A stretch of DNA of 64,000 nucleotides from Novosphingobium clariflavum. GTDB lineage: Bacteria > Pseudomonadota > Alphaproteobacteria > Sphingomonadales > Sphingomonadaceae. The position numbers were made by a program, and so were the translations under genes. Positions 14,425-23,038 of the stretch are shown one piece after another (the first letter of the stretch is position 1; every line of letters starts with the position of its first letter). The notes beneath the pieces were generated by a model, which worked only from the letters and a program-made list of their open reading frames with translations, did not search any database and was not told the origin of the DNA. The stretch is from positions 1 through 64,000 of the forward strand of contig NZ_JAPCWC010000001.1 of assembly GCF_026420865.1 (NCBI RefSeq), written 5' to 3'.

Positions 14425-15543
14425 ATGAATTTCGAATATTCCGACGAACAGCGCATGCTGGCCGACAGCGCCGACCGGCTCGGCAAGGACCTCTGGCCCT
14501 CGAGCGACCGGCTCAAACTGCTGGAGAACTTTGACGGGCTCGCCGCGCAGACCTGGGCGCAGATGGCCGAATTGGGCTGGCTGATGCTGCCGATCGCCGA
14601 GGATCATGGCGGGCTTGGCGGATCGCCGGTCGATGTCATGGCGGTGATGGAAGGCATGGGCCGGCATCTGGTCGCGGTGCCTTATGTCGCCAGCGCGGTG
14701 CTGGTGCCCGCGCTGCTCGGCAATGGCGGGGATACGGCTGCCGAAGTGCTGGGGGCCATCGGTGAAGGCAGTGCAAAGGCCGCCGCCGGGCTGCTGGAGC
14801 CCGATGGCGGCTACGACCTTTCGTGGGTCGGTCTCTCGGCGCAGCGTAGCAGCGGCGGCGAATGGACCCTCAGCGGCGAGAAGCTGCATGTCGAGGACGG
14901 CGGCGATGCCGACTGGTTCGTGGTCACCGCCCGCAGCGGCGGCGGGATTTCGGATGCTGAAGGCGTCAGCCTGTTTCTCGTGCGCGCCGATGCGCCGGGG
15001 CTCTCGGTCCGGCGGTTTCGCGCCATCGACCAGCACCGCCATGCGCGTCTCGGGTTCAGCGGCGTGACCGCGATTCTGATCGGCGAGGCCGACGACGCGC
15101 TGGCGGACGTGGAACTCGCGGTCGACAAGGCGATCTGCGCGCATCTGGCCGAAGCGGTGGGATCGATGGACGCGGCGCTTTCCGGCACGCTGGAATACTT
15201 GCGCACGCGCAAGCAGTTCGGCGTGGCGATCGGCAGTTTCCAGTCCTTGCAGCACCGCGCGGTCGATATGGCGATCGCGCTCGAAGAGGCGCGCTCGCTG
15301 TCCTACCGCGCGACGCTGAGCCTTGGCCTGCCGGCACCGGAACGCCGCCGTGTGGTGTCCGCGTCCAAGGCGCGGGTGGGACAATGCGGGCTCTATGTGG
15401 GGCGGCAGGCGGTGCAGCTGCACGGCGGGGTCGGTTTCTCGGACGAACTGATCATCAGCCATCACCTCAAGCGGCAGATGATGCTCGAAAGTGCCTACGG
15501 CTCTGCCGAACATCACCTCGCCCGCTTCGTCGCGGCGGCGTGA
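14425..15543 (+). CDS. acyl-CoA dehydrogenase, second subunit of a tandem pair
   Basis: 372 residues from ATG 14425 (MNFEYSDEQRML), the canonical family N terminus. It is shorter and more divergent than the first copy. The middle FAD region reads AAGLLEPDGGYDLSW instead of the usual TEPxAGSD, and the C-terminal part reads QLHGGVGFSDELIISHHLKR, with no YEGT motif. This degeneration is typical of the partner subunit in heterotetrameric acyl-CoA dehydrogenases. It is 7 bases after the first gene and so translationally close. It probably acts only together with that subunit on a bulky, branched or ring-bearing acyl-CoA. Confidence 0.9.
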   Translation: MNFEYSDEQRMLADSADRLGKDLWPSSDRLKLLENFDGLAAQTWAQMAELGWLMLPIAEDHGGLGGSPVDVMAVMEGMGRHLVAVPYVASAVLVPALLGNGGDTAAEVLGAIGEGSAKAAAGLLEPDGGYDLSWVGLSAQRSSGGEWTLSGEKLHVEDGGDADWFVVTARSGGGISDAEGVSLFLVRADAPGLSVRRFRAIDQHRHARLGFSGVTAILIGEADDALADVELAVDKAICAHLAEAVGSMDAALSGTLEYLRTRKQFGVAIGSFQSLQHRAVDMAIALEEARSLSYRATLSLGLPAPERRRVVSASKARVGQCGLYVGRQAVQLHGGVGFSDELIISHHLKRQMMLESAYGSAEHHLARFVAAA

Positions 15544-15550
15544 GGCGCAC

Positions 15551-15564
15551 TGCACGGATGTGAT
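15551..15564. promoter_or_regulatory. island box 3, before the BVMO gene
   Basis: TGCACGGATGTGAT has an intact right arm GTGAT and a partial left arm. It lies about 90 bases before the monooxygenase start, in the only gap of this plus-strand series. Confidence 0.5.
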
Positions 15565-15654
15565 TTTGGGTCCGCGAGACCCCAAACCTTCGGCCTCCGG
15601 CAAAGTGCTGCGGCATGATCGGCGGATCGGGGTTTCCCAGGAGAGATGGGCGAA

Positions 15655-17298
15655 ATGGTTGAAAATACGAATGGAAACGTCGACGCCACTTACGATGCGA
15701 TCGTCGTGGGCGCTGGTATCGGCGGCCTCTACGCGGTCTACAAGCTGCGCGAGATGGGGCTGTCGGTGCTGGGCATCGAGGCGGGGGACAACGTCGGCGG
15801 GGTCTGGTACTGGAACCGCTATCCGGGCGCGCGCTGCGACCTGCTGACCATCGATTATTGTTACACGTTCTCGCCCGAAGTCGATGCCGAATGGTCGTGG
15901 TCCGAGCAGTTCGCGGCGCAGCCGGAAATCCTCGAATACATCAACTTCGTCGCAGACCGCCACGAACTGCGTAAGGATTACCTGTTCGAAACCCGCGTCG
16001 AACGCGCCGCCTATGACGAGGCGCGGCAGCTCTGGTCATTCCGCACCAGCACCGGCAAGACGTTCGAGGCGACGTATGCGGTGATGGCGACGGGCCCGCT
16101 CTCGGTGCCCAAGAAGCCGGACTTCGAGGATTTCGAAAGCTTCAAGGGCGAGCTTTATTACTCCGGCCGCTGGCCCAAGGAGCCGGTGAGCTACGAAGGC
16201 AAGCGCGTGGGCGTGGTCGGCGTCGGCTCCACCGGCATCCAGATCATCCCGGTGGTGGCGCAGGAAGCGCAGGAACTGACGGTGTTCCAGCGCACGCCCA
16301 GCTTCACCATGCCGATGCGCAACCACAAGCACAGCGCCGAATATACCGCCGAGATCAAGCGCAACCTCGCCGCGATGCGGGCAGGCGCGCGCAACAGCCC
16401 GCTCGGCGGTGTCCGCCCGGCGACCACGCGTCCCTACTTCAGCCTGCCGCCTGAACAGCGCGTGGCGATCATGGAATCGGCCTGGCAGAACGGCGGCCAC
16501 ACTTTCCTCGGCTCGTTTGCCGATCTCATGCAGAACGAGGAGGCCAACGAGCAGGTCGCCGAATTCGTGCGCGGCAAGATCAGCGAAGTGGTGAAGGATC
16601 CCGAGACCGCCGAGACGCTGAAGCCGCGCGGCTATCCGATCTTCGCGCGCCGTGCCTGCCTCGATACCAACTATTACGAGACCTACAACGAGCCGCACGT
16701 CAGCCTTGTCGACTGTTTCAAGGAGCCGATCGTCGGGCTGACAGAAAAGGGCGTGCGCACGGCTACGCGCGAGATCGAACTGGACATGCTGATCCTCGCG
16801 ACCGGATACGACGGCCTGACCGGCGCGCTGATGGCCTTCGACGTCGTGGGCCGCGGCGGCAAGACGATCAATCAGGAGTGGAAGGACGGCGCCCATTCCT
16901 ACCTCGGCCTGATGATGAAGGACTTTCCCAACCTGTTCATGATCTGCGGCCCCAACGGCCCTTCGGCGCTGGCGAACATCTTCACCATCAACGAGCAGAA
17001 CGTGAACTGGCTGGCGCAGGCGATCGACCACATGCGCGGCAGCGGGCTGACGGCGATGGAACCCACCGGCGAGGCCGAGCAGGAGTGGATGGACCTGGTC
17101 CACGACCTCTCGCTCAATACGCTCGTGAGCAAGGCGAAGACCTGGTACACCGGCGCCAACGTGGCGGGCAAGGCGCGGGGCCTGACGATGTATACCGGCG
17201 GCTTCAAGGCTTACCGCGAAGCCTGCCAGGATGCCGCCGACGACAACTGGCGCGGCCTCGTCTTCGAGAAGGCGGGGGTGCGCGAGGCGGTGGACTGA
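15655..17298 (+). CDS. Baeyer-Villiger-type flavin monooxygenase
   Basis: 547 residues. ATG 15655 is chosen because AGGAGAG at 15639-15645 is 9-11 bases away; ATG 15646 is too close to it. The first Rossmann motif GAGIGGLYA binds FAD, GGVWYWNRYPGARCD is the class hallmark, and GVGSTGIQ binds NADPH. The BVMO fingerprint FxGxxxHxxxWP is present as FKGELYYSGRWP, with Tyr169 where the family has His. BVMOs insert oxygen next to a ketone, giving an ester or lactone. It follows the dehydrogenase pair, with box 3 in front and a strong terminator behind, so it can form its own unit. The His-to-Tyr change makes the exact chemistry uncertain. Confidence 0.9.
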   Translation: MVENTNGNVDATYDAIVVGAGIGGLYAVYKLREMGLSVLGIEAGDNVGGVWYWNRYPGARCDLLTIDYCYTFSPEVDAEWSWSEQFAAQPEILEYINFVADRHELRKDYLFETRVERAAYDEARQLWSFRTSTGKTFEATYAVMATGPLSVPKKPDFEDFESFKGELYYSGRWPKEPVSYEGKRVGVVGVGSTGIQIIPVVAQEAQELTVFQRTPSFTMPMRNHKHSAEYTAEIKRNLAAMRAGARNSPLGGVRPATTRPYFSLPPEQRVAIMESAWQNGGHTFLGSFADLMQNEEANEQVAEFVRGKISEVVKDPETAETLKPRGYPIFARRACLDTNYYETYNEPHVSLVDCFKEPIVGLTEKGVRTATREIELDMLILATGYDGLTGALMAFDVVGRGGKTINQEWKDGAHSYLGLMMKDFPNLFMICGPNGPSALANIFTINEQNVNWLAQAIDHMRGSGLTAMEPTGEAEQEWMDLVHDLSLNTLVSKAKTWYTGANVAGKARGLTMYTGGFKAYREACQDAADDNWRGLVFEKAGVREAVD

Positions 17299-17356
17299 TC
17301 GGGACGCTCGGCGTCCGCGGTTCAATGCGGCGCCCCCGTTCTCAGCGAAATGCAGG

Positions 17357-17391
17357 AAGGCCGAAGCGCGGGGATCGCGCTTCGGCCTTTT
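17357..17391 (+). terminator. intrinsic terminator after the BVMO gene
   Basis: A 13-bp perfect stem (AAGGCCGAAGCGC with GCGCTTCGGCCTT), a 7-base loop and a short T run follow the monooxygenase stop. The hairpin also lies at the 3' end of the convergent barrel-protein gene. Confidence 0.85.
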
Positions 17392-17404
17392 GCCTGTTCA
17401 ATCC

Positions 17405-17986
17405 TCAGAAGTGGTAGGCAACGCCGACCAGGGCCTGGTGACGGTCGAAGCCGTTGCCGTTGCTGCCGAGGTCCGAATAGCGGTATTCGATCCGCGCGGT
17501 GACGTTGTCGAGGATCGCGCGCTCGACGCCGCCGCCCACGCTCCAGCCATCGAAGGTGTCATGACCCTGCACGACCCCGTCCGAAACGCGGGCACGCAGG
17601 TTCTCGTAGCCGCCGCGCACGTAGAGCATGGTCTTTTGGTCGACGAGGTAGCCGGCACGGGCCGAGAGGTCGAACGAGTAGTTGGGGTCAACTACGCCGC
17701 CTGCACCGCGCACGCGGTCGCTGGCGCCCAGGTCGAAGCTGCCTTCGGCGCCGATCACGACGTTCGGCGTGATCTTGTAGTTGTAGCCGGCGAAGGCGCC
17801 GCCGATGAAGGAATCGCGATTGTCGCGAACATCGAGGTCACCGATGTCGGTATCGGCGCCATGTACGCGGTCATGGTTCCAGCCGGCCTGCACACCGACA
17901 TAGGGCCCCTGGAACGCATCCGCGAAAGCCGGCGTGACCGAAAACACCGATGCGGCGGCCAGAATCCCTGCGATGAACGTCTTCAT
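17405..17986 (-). CDS. small outer-membrane beta-barrel protein
   Basis: 193 residues with a signal peptide (MKTFIAGILAAASVF, cleaved after AFA). The mature part starts with FQGPYVGVQAGWN and alternates short amphipathic strands. It has glycine/aromatic girdles (GGAFAGYNYKI, YVRGGYENL, IEYRYSDLG) and ends in a terminal Phe (GVAYHF), the signal for outer-membrane assembly. This is the eight-stranded Omp25/OmpA-like barrel family common in alphaproteobacteria. It may be a structural or small-solute porin protein; no specific role in the island is shown. It is convergent with the BVMO gene across a shared hairpin. Confidence 0.85.
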   Translation of the reverse strand: MKTFIAGILAAASVFSVTPAFADAFQGPYVGVQAGWNHDRVHGADTDIGDLDVRDNRDSFIGGAFAGYNYKITPNVVIGAEGSFDLGASDRVRGAGGVVDPNYSFDLSARAGYLVDQKTMLYVRGGYENLRARVSDGVVQGHDTFDGWSVGGGVERAILDNVTARIEYRYSDLGSNGNGFDRHQALVGVAYHF

Positions 17987-18357
17987 TTTTGTTATCCCTG
18001 TATTGCTGTCCTCCTGGGACAGCGGCGATATGGTCCTCCAATCGCGCCGGGATAATTCCGAAAATTGTCGACAGACTGTCGCCTCCGGGGAGACAATGGA
18101 TCTAGGGGAAACGGGACCTTGGGGACCCCCGGGGACGCGGTGCGCGTGCGGGATCAGACGCTTTCTGCTTGTGGTTTGTCGCGTCGGTCCGGGGCGCCGC
18201 GTGGCGGTGCCGGCCTGCCAGGCGGGGGAAGCGGGGAAGGCCGTGCTTCAGGCATGTCTCTTGAAAAGAAGGGCCGGCGGGCAGCTGGTACGGGTGGAGA
18301 GGCCCGCCGGCCCCCGTGCGCCGGGGCGGATCGCTGGCGACCCGCCCCTGATGCGCG
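17987..18357. other. intergenic region with no gene seen
   Basis: About 370 bases between two minus-strand genes. Its left part would carry the barrel-protein promoter. The right part carries the TonB-receptor terminator at 18264-18313. I see no convincing open frame. Confidence 0.6.
18264..18313 (-). terminator. intrinsic terminator after TonB receptor 1
   Basis: GGGCCGGCGGGC (18271-18282) pairs with GCCCGCCGGCCC (18302-18313). Read on the minus strand, the hairpin is followed by a T-rich stretch (TTCTTTTC). Confidence 0.75.
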
Positions 18358-20517
18358 TCAGAACTTCGCGGCGACTTCGACGCCGTAGACACGGCCCTTG
18401 TTGAGCGGCGAGAAGGTTGATCCGGAGAAGAACGCCAGCGGCGCCTCGGCCCCGAAAGTGGCCTCGTTGAGGAGGTTGGTGCCGTAGAACGAGAGGCTGT
18501 AGTTCGAATATTTGAACGTCAGATTGGCATCGACCATGGTCGCGGCGCGCATCAGGCCGGTGTTGGCATCGTTGTACCAGTCGGCATCGCGGTAGTTGGC
18601 GCTGACGCGGGCATCCACGCCCAGATCGCCGAAGTCGCCGCTCCACGCAACCGTGCCGCCATAGCTCCATGGGGCGAGGCGCGGCAGCTTGAGGCCATAG
18701 TCCTTGGCGTCGATCACGCCGTCGTTGTTGAGGTCATAGAACACGTCGGTGTACTTGCCCTCGGTGTAGCCGGCCTGCGCGCTCAGGGTGAACCCGGCGC
18801 CCGGCTTCAGCGTGAATTCGCCTTCCAGGCCGCGGATGCGGGCATTGGCCGAATTGGTGATGACCTGCGCGGTGCCGACGCCGACGACCGGAATCTGGAT
18901 CTCGCGCTGGACGTCGTCGATAGTGTTCCAGAAGGCGGCCAGGTTGATGCGGGCGATGCCGAAGAGGTCCTTCTTCACGCCGACTTCCCACGAGTTCTGC
19001 ACTTCGTCGTTGAATGGGCCGGGATCGACCTGGGTATATACGTTGCGGAAGTTGTAGCCTCCCGAACGGAAGCCGCGGGTCCAGAAGCCGTAGACCTGGG
19101 TTTCGCGGTCGGGCTGCCACTGCAGGCCGACGCGCGGGGTGAGGCCCTTCCAGGTGTGCTTGTCGTTGAAGGTGTAGTTGCAGGTCTGCGCTTCGTAGTC
19201 GCAGCCGGTGGCGGTGAGGTTGGCGACCTTCACGTCCTTGGTCTCGGTGGTGTAGCGCGCGCCGAGATTGAGGGTCAGGGTATCGGTGAAGTGCCAGTCG
19301 GCCGAACCGAAGATGCCGTAGGTGTCCTGGTTCTGGATGCCGCCGCCCGACAGCGTGCGGGCGCCGTTCGAAAGCTTGCGCACTTCTTTGTAGTCGATGC
19401 GCTGGGTGAAATAGTAGAGCCCGGTGGTCACGTCCACTTTGCCGAAGGTGCCGGCCCAGCGCAGTTCCTCGCTCAACTGCTTCTGGTGCGTGGTGTTGCC
19501 CGAGTGGAAGGCATAGGACGGCGAGGCATCGATGTCGTTGAACACCCGTGCGTTGTATTCGCGGTAGGCCATGATGTTGGTGATCTTGCCGTCACCGAAG
19601 GCGGTGTCGATGTTGGTCTCGTTCGAGGCCATGTGCCAGTAGTTGTGGGCAAAACCTTCTTCGTCGATGTTCACGTGGAAGCTGTTGCGGGGATAAAGCC
19701 CGTGATTGCTCGCCACAGCACCGTCGCCGTCGTACTTGCCGTATTCGTAGCGGAACACGGATTCGAAGCCGTCGATCGGGGTGAAGCGCAGCGCCGGGCG
19801 CACGATCAGCGTCCGGTTCTTGCCGAGATCGTGGTTGTTGTTGTAATCATTGGTGTAATAGCCGGTGTCCTTGTCGTAGTAGACTGCCAGCTTGGCCGAG
19901 ATCTTGTCCTGCACGATCGGCCCGGTGACGACGCCGCTGATCTTGTATTCGGGCCCCGAGGACACCGAGGCGCGCAAGTCTGCCGAGAACGTGTCCTTGG
20001 GCGTGGTGGTGCGGATCACCATCGCGCCGCCGGTCACGTTGCGGCCGAACAGCAGGCCCTGCGGTCCGCGCAGCACTTCGAGGCCCTCGATGTCGAAGTT
20101 GCCGAACACCACGCCGGCGCTGACGCCGAGGTAGACGCCGTCCATGAACACGCCGACGGTCGGGTCGATCGAGGGGATCGAGCTGTTGATGCCGAGGCCG
20201 CGGATCGAGAAGTTGGCATAGCCCGGCGTCGTGCCCACGGCATTCAGCTGCACGTTGGGCATGTTGTAGCTCAGGCTCTGGACCGTGGTGAAGTGCTGGT
20301 CCTCGAGCTGCTGTGCACCGAAGGCGGTGACGGCAAACGGCACGTCCTGCACGTTGGAGGCCTGACCGCGCTTGGTGGCGGTGACGACGATCTCGTCGAG
20401 GGTGGGGGCGCTGGCGGCAGGCGCGTCGCTCGCCTCCTGCGCAAGCGCGGCGGAAGCCTGGCACAGTGCAAACCCGGCGCTGGTCGCCAGCAGGCCGCAC
20501 TTGATGATCGAGGACAT
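18358..20517 (-). CDS. TonB-dependent outer-membrane receptor 1
   Basis: 719 residues from ATG 20517, where a signal peptide begins (MSSIIKCGLLATSAGFALC, cleaved near ALAQ). The TonB box region is DEIVVTATKR. The plug domain (about 50-160) carries LSYNMPNVQL, SIRGLG and VLRGPQGLLFGRNVTGGA. The barrel ends GRVYGVEVAAKF with a terminal Phe. It is of the sphingomonad type with no N-terminal STN domain, so it is not a sigma-signalling transducer. It takes up a ligand through the outer membrane using TonB energy. It lies inside the catabolic island, and its promoter gap carries three copies of the island box, so it probably imports the island's hydrophobic substrate. Confidence 0.95.
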   Translation of the reverse strand: MSSIIKCGLLATSAGFALCQASAALAQEASDAPAASAPTLDEIVVTATKRGQASNVQDVPFAVTAFGAQQLEDQHFTTVQSLSYNMPNVQLNAVGTTPGYANFSIRGLGINSSIPSIDPTVGVFMDGVYLGVSAGVVFGNFDIEGLEVLRGPQGLLFGRNVTGGAMVIRTTTPKDTFSADLRASVSSGPEYKISGVVTGPIVQDKISAKLAVYYDKDTGYYTNDYNNNHDLGKNRTLIVRPALRFTPIDGFESVFRYEYGKYDGDGAVASNHGLYPRNSFHVNIDEEGFAHNYWHMASNETNIDTAFGDGKITNIMAYREYNARVFNDIDASPSYAFHSGNTTHQKQLSEELRWAGTFGKVDVTTGLYYFTQRIDYKEVRKLSNGARTLSGGGIQNQDTYGIFGSADWHFTDTLTLNLGARYTTETKDVKVANLTATGCDYEAQTCNYTFNDKHTWKGLTPRVGLQWQPDRETQVYGFWTRGFRSGGYNFRNVYTQVDPGPFNDEVQNSWEVGVKKDLFGIARINLAAFWNTIDDVQREIQIPVVGVGTAQVITNSANARIRGLEGEFTLKPGAGFTLSAQAGYTEGKYTDVFYDLNNDGVIDAKDYGLKLPRLAPWSYGGTVAWSGDFGDLGVDARVSANYRDADWYNDANTGLMRAATMVDANLTFKYSNYSLSFYGTNLLNEATFGAEAPLAFFSGSTFSPLNKGRVYGVEVAAKF

Positions 20518-20706
20518 CTTCACTTTTCTTCTCCCACAAACCCCGGCGTCTTGCGCCCTTGTTATTGGCCCCAGGCGTCTGGCGCCTTCTTCGCTCTCGG
20601 CGGCTTGCGCAAGCAGGTGTTGCTGCGCCAAGTGCCTCGTGACGGGACACCGACGTCCTCGCTGCAGGGCTTTCGTTCAATCGCGGGCAGGGGGCCGCAG
20701 GGGAAT

Positions 20707-20720
20707 ATCACAAGGCTGAT
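20707..20720. promoter_or_regulatory. island box 4
   Basis: ATCACAAGGCTGAT: the left arm is exact and the right arm has one change. It is the most receptor-proximal of three boxes in the divergent gap. Confidence 0.5.
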
Positions 20721-20750
20721 AGCGCGCGGCAGCCCCGCTCATGCTGCGCT

Positions 20751-20764
20751 ATCACGGATGGGAT
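20751..20764. promoter_or_regulatory. island box 5
   Basis: ATCACGGATGGGAT: the left arm is exact and the right arm has one change. It is the central box of the receptor/synthetase gap. Confidence 0.55.
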
Positions 20765-20787
20765 GGAGGGGCGTTCGCCGTCTGCAA

Positions 20788-20801
20788 ATCACGGATATGA
20801 A
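20788..20801. promoter_or_regulatory. island box 6
   Basis: ATCACGGATATGAA: the left arm is exact and the right arm is weak. It is nearest to the synthetase gene. Confidence 0.4.
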
Positions 20802-20875
20802 ACAGGGGCTCTTTCCTTCTCCCCGGTAACGATGCCGTAGCGCCCGTGGCAGGCCTTTTCGTTCGGAAAACAGGA

Positions 20876-23038
20876 ATGAGTGAGAGAGGCGACGTGACGA
20901 TCTGCGATGGCACCCGGCCTGCGGGAGACCTTGAGGGCGCAGCGGAGACAACCGGTCTCGACGCACTTTTCGCGCCGCGCTCGATCGCGCTGGTCGGCGC
21001 CTCGGACGATGCCGCGCGGATCGGCGGGCGGCCGCTGCGTTACCTGAGGGCCAGCGGTTATCAGGGGCGGGTCTACCCGGTGAACCCCAGGCGCGAGACG
21101 GTGCAGGGCGAACAGGCCTGGCCTGCCATCGCCGCGCTTCCCGAGGTGCCGGACCTCGCGCTGCTGGCCGTGCCTGCCGCCGCGACGCGGCAGGCGGTGG
21201 AGGACTGCGTGGCGGCGGGGGTGAAGGCGGCGATCATCTTTGCCGCCGGGTTTGCCGAAATGGGCGAGGAAGGCCGCGAGGAACAGGCGCGCATCGTCGC
21301 GATTGCCCGCGCGGGCGGTCTGCGTCTGCTCGGGCCGAACTGCCTGGGCGCGGCGGATAGCTCCATCGGCTATTACGGCACGTTCTCGGTGATGCTGGAC
21401 GACGGGTTTCTCGAACCCGGACCCGTCGCCATCGTCTCGCAGAGCGGCGCCTATGGCTCGCACGTTGCCCAGCTTGCCCGCAATCGCGGGCTTGGCATCC
21501 GCCACTGGATCACCACCGGCAACGAGTGCGACGTCGACATGGCCGAGGCCCTGCGCTGGGTGATCGACCGCGACGGCGTGAAAGTGGTCATGGCCTATGC
21601 CGAAGGCGTGCGCAACCGCGCGCTGTTCTTCGAGGCGCTGGCGCTGGCCCGCCTGCGCGGGATCGCGGTGGTGCTGCTGAAGGTCGGCCGTTCGGAAGTC
21701 GGCGCCCACGCGGTGGGCAGCCACACGGCAGCCCTTGCGGGGTCGGACGGCGTGTTCGATGCGATCTGCCGCCAGTACGGCGTTCACCGCGCACGCAGCA
21801 CGGCGGAGCAGATCGACATCGCCTATGCCATCGCCCGCGCCGGCCTGCCGCGCGGCAACCGGCTCGGCATCTTCTCGATGTCCGGCGGGCTCGGCATCCA
21901 GATGGCGGATGACGGCGACGAGGCAGGGCTGGCGGTCACGCCGATGCCCGAGGCGGCGCAGGCTGAGCTGAAGGCGCTGCTGCCCTATGCCTCGCCGGTC
22001 AATCCCATCGATGCGACCGCGCAGGCGATGACCGACCTGCCGCTGATGACGCGCTACATCCAGGTCGTGCTGGAACAGGGCGGCTATGATGTCTTTGTCG
22101 CGATTTTGGGGACGACGCCTGCGCTGCCCAGCTATTCGGCGCGCCTTGCCGAAGCGCTGGAAGCGGCCGGTCCCGGCGGCGAGGGCCTGATCCGCGCCGT
22201 CACCATGAGCGCGCCGCCTGAAGTCGTGCGCGCTTATGAGCAGCGCGGGTTCCTCGTCTTCGAGGACAGTGTTGCGTTGACCCGCGCGCTGGGCGCCCTG
22301 GTGCGTTTCACCGAGAGTTTCGCGTTGGCGCGCGCGGCGCGCCCGGCGCCCGCCGCGCTGCCCGTGCCGATCACTGCTAGCGGTACACTCAGCGAGCGCA
22401 CGGCCAAGCAAGTCCTTGCCGAAGCCGGAATGCCATTCCCCGACGAGCGCCTTGCCACGACGCCAGAAGAGGCCGCAGCGGCAGCGGACGCCATCGGGTA
22501 TCCGGTCGTGGTCAAGATCTGCTCGCCTCAGATCGCGCACAAGACTGAAGTAGGCGGTGTGATCGTCAACCTGAAGGACGCTGCCGCCGTGCAGGAGGCC
22601 GCTGCAACCGTGCTCGAACGCGCGCGGGCTGCGCTGCCCGATGCGGTGATCGAGGGCGTTCTCGTCGCCCCGATGATCGGCGGCGGGGTGGAAGTGATCG
22701 CGGGCGTCAGCGTGGATGCGACGCTCGGCCCGGTGGTCATGTTCGGGCTTGGCGGCGTGCTGGTGGAAGTGCTCAAGGACGTGACCTTCCGCGCCGTGCC
22801 GTTCGACGCCGCCGAAGCACGCCGGATGATCGCCGAGACCACGGCGGGCAAAGTGCTGCAAGGCGTACGCGGCGCGCCGCCTGCGGATATCGCGGCGCTG
22901 GCAGAGACGCTGGCTGCCCTCTCGCGCTTTGCGGCGGCGAACGAGGACAGGCTGGCCGGGGTGGACATCAACCCGCTCAAGGTCATGCAGACAGGGGAAG
23001 GGGTGGTGCCGCTCGACGCGTTGGTTCTGCTGTCGTGA
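20876..23038 (+). CDS. ADP-forming acyl-CoA synthetase (fused alpha/beta type)
   Basis: About 720 residues. ATG 20876 is used; GTG 20894, preceded by GAGAGAGG, may be the real start. Domains in order are the CoA-binding Rossmann domain (LFAPRSIALVGASDDAARIGGRP), the succinyl-CoA-synthetase-like flavodoxin domain (GPNCLGAADS, VSQSGAYGSHV), the phosphohistidine region (VGSHTAALAGSDGVF) and an ATP-grasp domain from about 480 (ASGTLSERTAKQVLAEAG, PVVVKICSPQIAHKTEVGGV). This family makes acyl-CoA from an acid with ATP going to ADP, or runs in reverse. It overlaps the next dehydrogenase gene by 4 bases, so its acyl-CoA product may be that enzyme's substrate. Confidence 0.92.
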   Translation: MSERGDVTICDGTRPAGDLEGAAETTGLDALFAPRSIALVGASDDAARIGGRPLRYLRASGYQGRVYPVNPRRETVQGEQAWPAIAALPEVPDLALLAVPAAATRQAVEDCVAAGVKAAIIFAAGFAEMGEEGREEQARIVAIARAGGLRLLGPNCLGAADSSIGYYGTFSVMLDDGFLEPGPVAIVSQSGAYGSHVAQLARNRGLGIRHWITTGNECDVDMAEALRWVIDRDGVKVVMAYAEGVRNRALFFEALALARLRGIAVVLLKVGRSEVGAHAVGSHTAALAGSDGVFDAICRQYGVHRARSTAEQIDIAYAIARAGLPRGNRLGIFSMSGGLGIQMADDGDEAGLAVTPMPEAAQAELKALLPYASPVNPIDATAQAMTDLPLMTRYIQVVLEQGGYDVFVAILGTTPALPSYSARLAEALEAAGPGGEGLIRAVTMSAPPEVVRAYEQRGFLVFEDSVALTRALGALVRFTESFALARAARPAPAALPVPITASGTLSERTAKQVLAEAGMPFPDERLATTPEEAAAAADAIGYPVVVKICSPQIAHKTEVGGVIVNLKDAAAVQEAAATVLERARAALPDAVIEGVLVAPMIGGGVEVIAGVSVDATLGPVVMFGLGGVLVEVLKDVTFRAVPFDAAEARRMIAETTAGKVLQGVRGAPPADIAALAETLAALSRFAAANEDRLAGVDINPLKVMQTGEGVVPLDALVLLS

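Larger units (their letters stand above)
20518..20875. other. divergent promoter region with three island boxes
   Basis: About 358 bases between the TonB receptor (minus) and the ADP-forming acyl-CoA synthetase (plus). It holds related boxes at 20707, 20751 and 20788, the densest cluster in the window, so both directions are probably co-controlled. Confidence 0.65.
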
